This document shows, one piece after another, positions 6,282 through 8,653 of a stretch of DNA of 8,653 nt. Position 1 is the first letter of the stretch. Every line of letters starts with the position of its first letter. Source of the DNA: Acidobacteriaceae bacterium. Its GTDB lineage: Bacteria; Acidobacteriota; Terriglobia; Terriglobales; Acidobacteriaceae. Both the position numbers and the translations under genes were made by a program. The stretch lies in NCBI GenBank assembly GCA_030039895.1, contig JASHUR010000308.1, positions 1-8,653 on the forward strand. The letters run 5' to 3'. The notes beneath the pieces are model-generated. The model saw only the letters and a list, made by a program, of their open reading frames with translations. It had not been told where the DNA came from and searched no databases.

Positions 6282-6506
6282 CAAGCACCACCCCTCCCGA
6301 ACCAAACTCGGTACGTCTGCGCGTGCTCAGCTCGCCTCTTTCACATTCTCACCCGCCCGCTCGCGATAAAATAAAAACAACCCACACAAAATCACCTCGA
6401 CGCTCGCATCGTCTGCGTCGCAGGACCCTTTCGATTCACCCATAAGATTTGAGGCCAAACTTCATAGCCCCCGCGGGCACCAATTTCACGGAGCCGAACG
6501 ATTTGT
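6282..6506. other. Intergenic region upstream of the second DUF481 gene
   Basis: About 225 bp with no recognisable gene. An AT-rich patch at 6366-6388 (GATAAAATAAAAAC followed by CCCACACAAAA) could hold a -10 element, but no suitably spaced -35 is visible. The CCCACACAA sequence repeats part of the hairpin arm at 6253-6261. GGAG at 6490-6493, thirteen bases before the ATG, is the only Shine-Dalgarno candidate and is weakly placed. Confidence 0.4.
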
Positions 6507-7757
6507 ATGCAACCTAAAGCGACCCTCCGCCTTGCCTTGTTTTCTGCACTCTTTGCGCTGTTCGCTGCCTTGTGCGCCCCATCGTTGTTTGCTGCCGACT
6601 CGCCCACCCTCTTCGGCGGCCATAAAACCAAGGCCCAGAAGCCTAAGCCGCCCCAGACGCCGCCTCATGACGTCATCGTCTTCACTAACGGTGACCAGCT
6701 CACCGGCGTACTCCTCCGCGAAGTCGGAGGCAAGGTCATCTTCCACAGTGAAATCCTCGGCGACGTCACCATTCCCTGGTCAAAAATCAAGTCTCTGCAT
6801 ACGCAAACGCAATTGGCCGTCCTTAACAAGAGCATCACCCCGCGCCGCGGCCAGGTTCCTCGCCAGTTGCCGATGGGGAGCCTATCCGTCGCTGACAATC
6901 TGATCACCGTGCACCCCGTCAACCACGCCATGATCAAGCCAATCCCCGTCAAGGACGCCCAGTACATCATCGATGAAACCACCCTCGAAAAGCAGATCTA
7001 CGGCCATCCTGGTTTCTTCTCCGCCTGGAACGGCGCCGTGACCGCTGGCGCTACCGTCGTCAACGCGACCCAGAAGCAGTACACCTACAACGGCGCCATC
7101 GCCCTCAACCGCACCGTCCCCACCCTCTCCTGGCTCGATACCGTCAACCGCACCACGCTCGATTTCAACGGCTCCTACGGAAAAATCACCCAACCCGCGT
7201 ATACGTCTGAGGGCGTCTTCTATCCCTCCACCAACACCAAAAGCGCCATCTATCACGGCGACGCCGAGCGCGATGAATACTTCTCCACCCGCTTCTACGT
7301 CCTGGCCCAGACTTCGTTCGACCACAACTATAGCCAGGGCCTCGACCTCCAGCAGATCTACGGCGGCGGCCTCGGCAGCACCGTCATCAAGCGGCCCAAG
7401 CAGTCGCTCGACATCAAGGCCACAGTCCAGTACGAAAAGCAGCAATTCATCAACGCCACCGACGGCGTCAACCAGAATCTCGTCGGCTCCACATTCGCCG
7501 GCGTCTACGCTCTCAAGTTTCCGCGCGGCGTTGTGCTCAATCAGCAGTTAGCCTACGTCCCTGCCTGGAACAACCCCCACGCGTATTCCGCCAATGAGTC
7601 CGATACCATCGCCATCCCCTTCTACAAGTTCCTCAGCTTCTCTCTCGGAACCATGGACAGCTACCTCAACAATCCGTCGCCCGCGGTCCCGCCCACGCAG
7701 CGCAACTCCTTCCAGTTCACCTTCGGCGCAACCTACCAGTTCAAGACGAAGTATTGA
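6507..7757 (+). CDS. DUF481-family outer-membrane beta-barrel protein, second tandem copy
   Basis: 416 residues, a paralogue of the preceding gene with the same order of parts. The signal peptide ends near SLFAA (26-30); C23 is not in a lipobox, so this is not a lipoprotein. Residues 31-55 are a Lys/Pro-rich spacer longer than in the first copy. The beta-rich unit follows (VFTNGDQLTG, REVGGKVIFHS, GDVTIPWSKIKSL), then NHAMIKPIPVKDAQYIIDE (139-157). The barrel starts at about W174, with DAERDEY (252-258), FDHNYSQGLDLQQIYGGG (271-288) and a C-terminal KTKY. The copies differ most in the signal peptide, the spacer and one presumed loop (FFSATPPPPASKDL against FINATDGVNQNL). Both start with ATGCAACC. 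The intervening hairpin and 263-bp gap suggest separate transcripts rather than a tight operon. Function is unknown; the start rests mainly on the signal peptide because the Shine-Dalgarno is weak. Confidence 0.85.
   Translation: MQPKATLRLALFSALFALFAALCAPSLFAADSPTLFGGHKTKAQKPKPPQTPPHDVIVFTNGDQLTGVLLREVGGKVIFHSEILGDVTIPWSKIKSLHTQTQLAVLNKSITPRRGQVPRQLPMGSLSVADNLITVHPVNHAMIKPIPVKDAQYIIDETTLEKQIYGHPGFFSAWNGAVTAGATVVNATQKQYTYNGAIALNRTVPTLSWLDTVNRTTLDFNGSYGKITQPAYTSEGVFYPSTNTKSAIYHGDAERDEYFSTRFYVLAQTSFDHNYSQGLDLQQIYGGGLGSTVIKRPKQSLDIKATVQYEKQQFINATDGVNQNLVGSTFAGVYALKFPRGVVLNQQLAYVPAWNNPHAYSANESDTIAIPFYKFLSFSLGTMDSYLNNPSPAVPPTQRNSFQFTFGATYQFKTKY
7341..7370 (+). repeat. 30-bp exact direct repeat, copy 2 (inside second DUF481 gene)
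   Basis: Codons 279-288 (LDLQQIYGGG) match 5821-5850 base for base, 1520 bp downstream and in the same reading frame relative to their genes. Confidence 0.9.
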
Positions 7758-7854
7758 GCTGCCTCGTGCCCCACAAACCCCGCATCCTCCGTTATTATGG
7801 GAGCTACCTCAGCAGTACCCCTGTCTTACAACCTCGAATCAGCGGAGCGCATTT

Positions 7855-8313
7855 ATGCAGCTCACCCTCGAACCCGACACTGTTATCTGGCCTGAAACCC
7901 ACTACGTCTACGTCGAGAAATCCGGCCCCTTCATGACCATCGCCCCCGCCGCCTGGCAGGAGCTGCACCAGCGCATCCCCGAGCTCGAAGCCCTCAACTA
8001 CCAGATCACCGGCTACCACAGCCTCTACAAAATGAATCCGAACCTCTACCGCGCCGGAGTCTCGCTCCCCGCGCGCCCCGACGACCTTCCCCTTGGCCTT
8101 CACTACGAGCACTTCCACGGCGGCCCCTATCTCCGCTTCACCCTCCTCGGTCCCTATTCGCAGCTCGGCGAAGCCACCGGCCGCGTCTGGAAATACGTCG
8201 AAGACAAAGGCATCGCCATCCGCGAGGACTTCGCCATCGAGAACTACGTCAACGATCCCCGCACCACCGACGAGTCCCAACTCATCACCGAAATCCTGCT
8301 TCCCTCTGACTAG
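7855..8313 (+). CDS. Stand-alone GyrI-like / AraC effector-binding domain protein
   Basis: 152 residues, cytoplasmic (no signal peptide or membrane segment). It matches the GyrI-like small-molecule-binding fold, a two-fold repeat of a beta-alpha-beta-beta unit. The first half contains YVYVEKSGPFMTIAPAAWQEL (17-37) and GYHSLYKMNPN (53-63). The second contains RFTLLGPYSQLGEATGRVW (94-112), the conserved acidic E129, YVNDPRTT (131-138) and TEILLPSD at the end. In this family the domain binds drugs or other hydrophobic ligands, either as the C-terminal half of AraC or MerR-type regulators or alone. Here there is no DNA-binding domain, so sequestration or hydrolysis of a small molecule is possible but unproven. 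The start is supported by GGAG at 7844-7847, seven bases upstream. It lies 97 bp after the second DUF481 gene and may share its transcript. Confidence 0.8.
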   Translation: MQLTLEPDTVIWPETHYVYVEKSGPFMTIAPAAWQELHQRIPELEALNYQITGYHSLYKMNPNLYRAGVSLPARPDDLPLGLHYEHFHGGPYLRFTLLGPYSQLGEATGRVWKYVEDKGIAIREDFAIENYVNDPRTTDESQLITEILLPSD

Positions 8314-8319
8314 CTCTGC

Positions 8320-8653
8320 CTAATTCGGTGGTCCGTTCACTCCTCCGCACTCCGCCAGCGGAGCCAGCTGCAATTTCTTTCCATTTACCTTGATTCGCCC
8401 CATCTCGCCGGTCAGGTGTACATCAATCTCCGCCCATGACTCCCCGCCTGTGTCTCCCTTGATGTTCAGCGCCTTCGTATACCCGCATACCTTCATCGTT
8501 TCCAGCTTCTTGCCCGGCAGCAGCGCCTGCATCAGCGACGGATCACCCAACTCCGGCTTGCCGCCCACCACCACCAGGCTCACGCTTCCCGGCTTCGCCT
8601 TCAGCAGCGCCATCGCCGCCGGATCACCCTCTGCGGGATACACCACAATGTCC
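8320..8653 (-). CDS. Unrecognised protein, C-terminal 110 residues (5' end outside window)
   Basis: The minus-strand frame is open from the right edge to a TAG at 8320-8322, giving 110 residues that start DIVVYPAEGDPAAMALLKAK at the edge. A GTG at 8646 could act as a start, but the codons before it are open and no Shine-Dalgarno is visible in the few bases left, so a longer gene is more likely. The piece is mostly soluble, looks beta-rich (VSLVVVGGKP, WAEIDVHLTGEMGRIKVNGKKL) and has two cysteines (in KVCGY and AECGG). Codon choice is strongly G-ending, as in the other minus-strand genes, which supports real coding. It converges on the GyrI-like gene with six bases between stop codons. I do not recognise the family and give no function. 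Confidence 0.65.
   Translation of the reverse strand, partial: DIVVYPAEGDPAAMALLKAKPGSVSLVVVGGKPELGDPSLMQALLPGKKLETMKVCGYTKALNIKGDTGGESWAEIDVHLTGEMGRIKVNGKKLQLAPLAECGGVNGPPN

Noticed and set aside
4972..6291. A long minus-strand open frame opposite the first DUF481 gene
   Set aside because: The plus-strand gene has a signal peptide, family motifs and a paralogue in the same frame. The opposite frame gives a Gly/Val/Asp-rich low-complexity product with no recognisable motif and is explained by the codon bias.
6339..6372. TTTCAC and TAAAAT as a housekeeping promoter for the second DUF481 gene
   Set aside because: The spacer is 22 bases, well beyond the usual 16-18, and the -35 match is poor.
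7594..7854. Longer N-terminus for the GyrI-like protein, starting inside the second DUF481 gene
   Set aside because: The extra residues are Ser/Pro/Arg-rich shadow sequence. The ATG at 7855 has a good Shine-Dalgarno seven bases upstream and gives a complete domain.

Overview
The window looks like chromosomal DNA from an acidobacterium, most likely Acidobacteriaceae/Terriglobales. The reasons are a divergent pair of a gmx1/TIGR02999-type sigma factor and a very large Ser/Thr kinase fused to FGE-like and hydrolase regions, a small secreted protein of a kind common in that group, a futalosine-pathway menaquinone gene, DUF481 outer-membrane proteins, and GC-rich coding. No genus can be named from this sequence. 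I see no tRNA, rRNA, CRISPR array, insertion sequence or phage gene.

Layout. Positions 1-2501 (minus) hold the first 833 codons of a membrane-anchored Ser/Thr kinase whose 3' end lies outside the window. Its predicted extracytoplasmic part carries a PEGA-like segment, an FGE/SUMF1-like domain and the start of what looks like an alpha/beta hydrolase. A 70-bp divergent spacer separates it from an ECF-like sigma factor (2572-3162, plus). Next comes a 149-residue exported protein (3250-3699, plus) ending at a strong hairpin. mqnC (3790-4836, minus) converges on that hairpin. Two tandem DUF481 paralogues follow (5035-6243 and 6507-7757, plus), then a stand-alone GyrI-like protein (7855-8313, plus). 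The 3' end of an unrecognised minus-strand gene (8320-8653, open at the right edge) converges on the GyrI-like gene, leaving only 6 bp between the two stop codons.

How the genes may work together. The kinase and sigma factor look like a regulatory pair: the kinase has an intact Hanks-type core, and the sigma factor has a Thr-Thr pair where classical ECF factors carry an acidic motif. This resembles the known arrangement in which Thr phosphorylation switches on a sigma factor. The exported protein lies just downstream in the same direction and is a possible target. mqnC makes a menaquinone precursor and seems unrelated to its neighbours. The DUF481 pair is a tandem duplication of probable outer-membrane beta-barrels of unknown function.

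The whole plus strand is rich in C over G. Plus-strand genes favour codons ending in C and minus-strand genes favour codons ending in G, which suggests a replication-strand bias with the minus strand leading.
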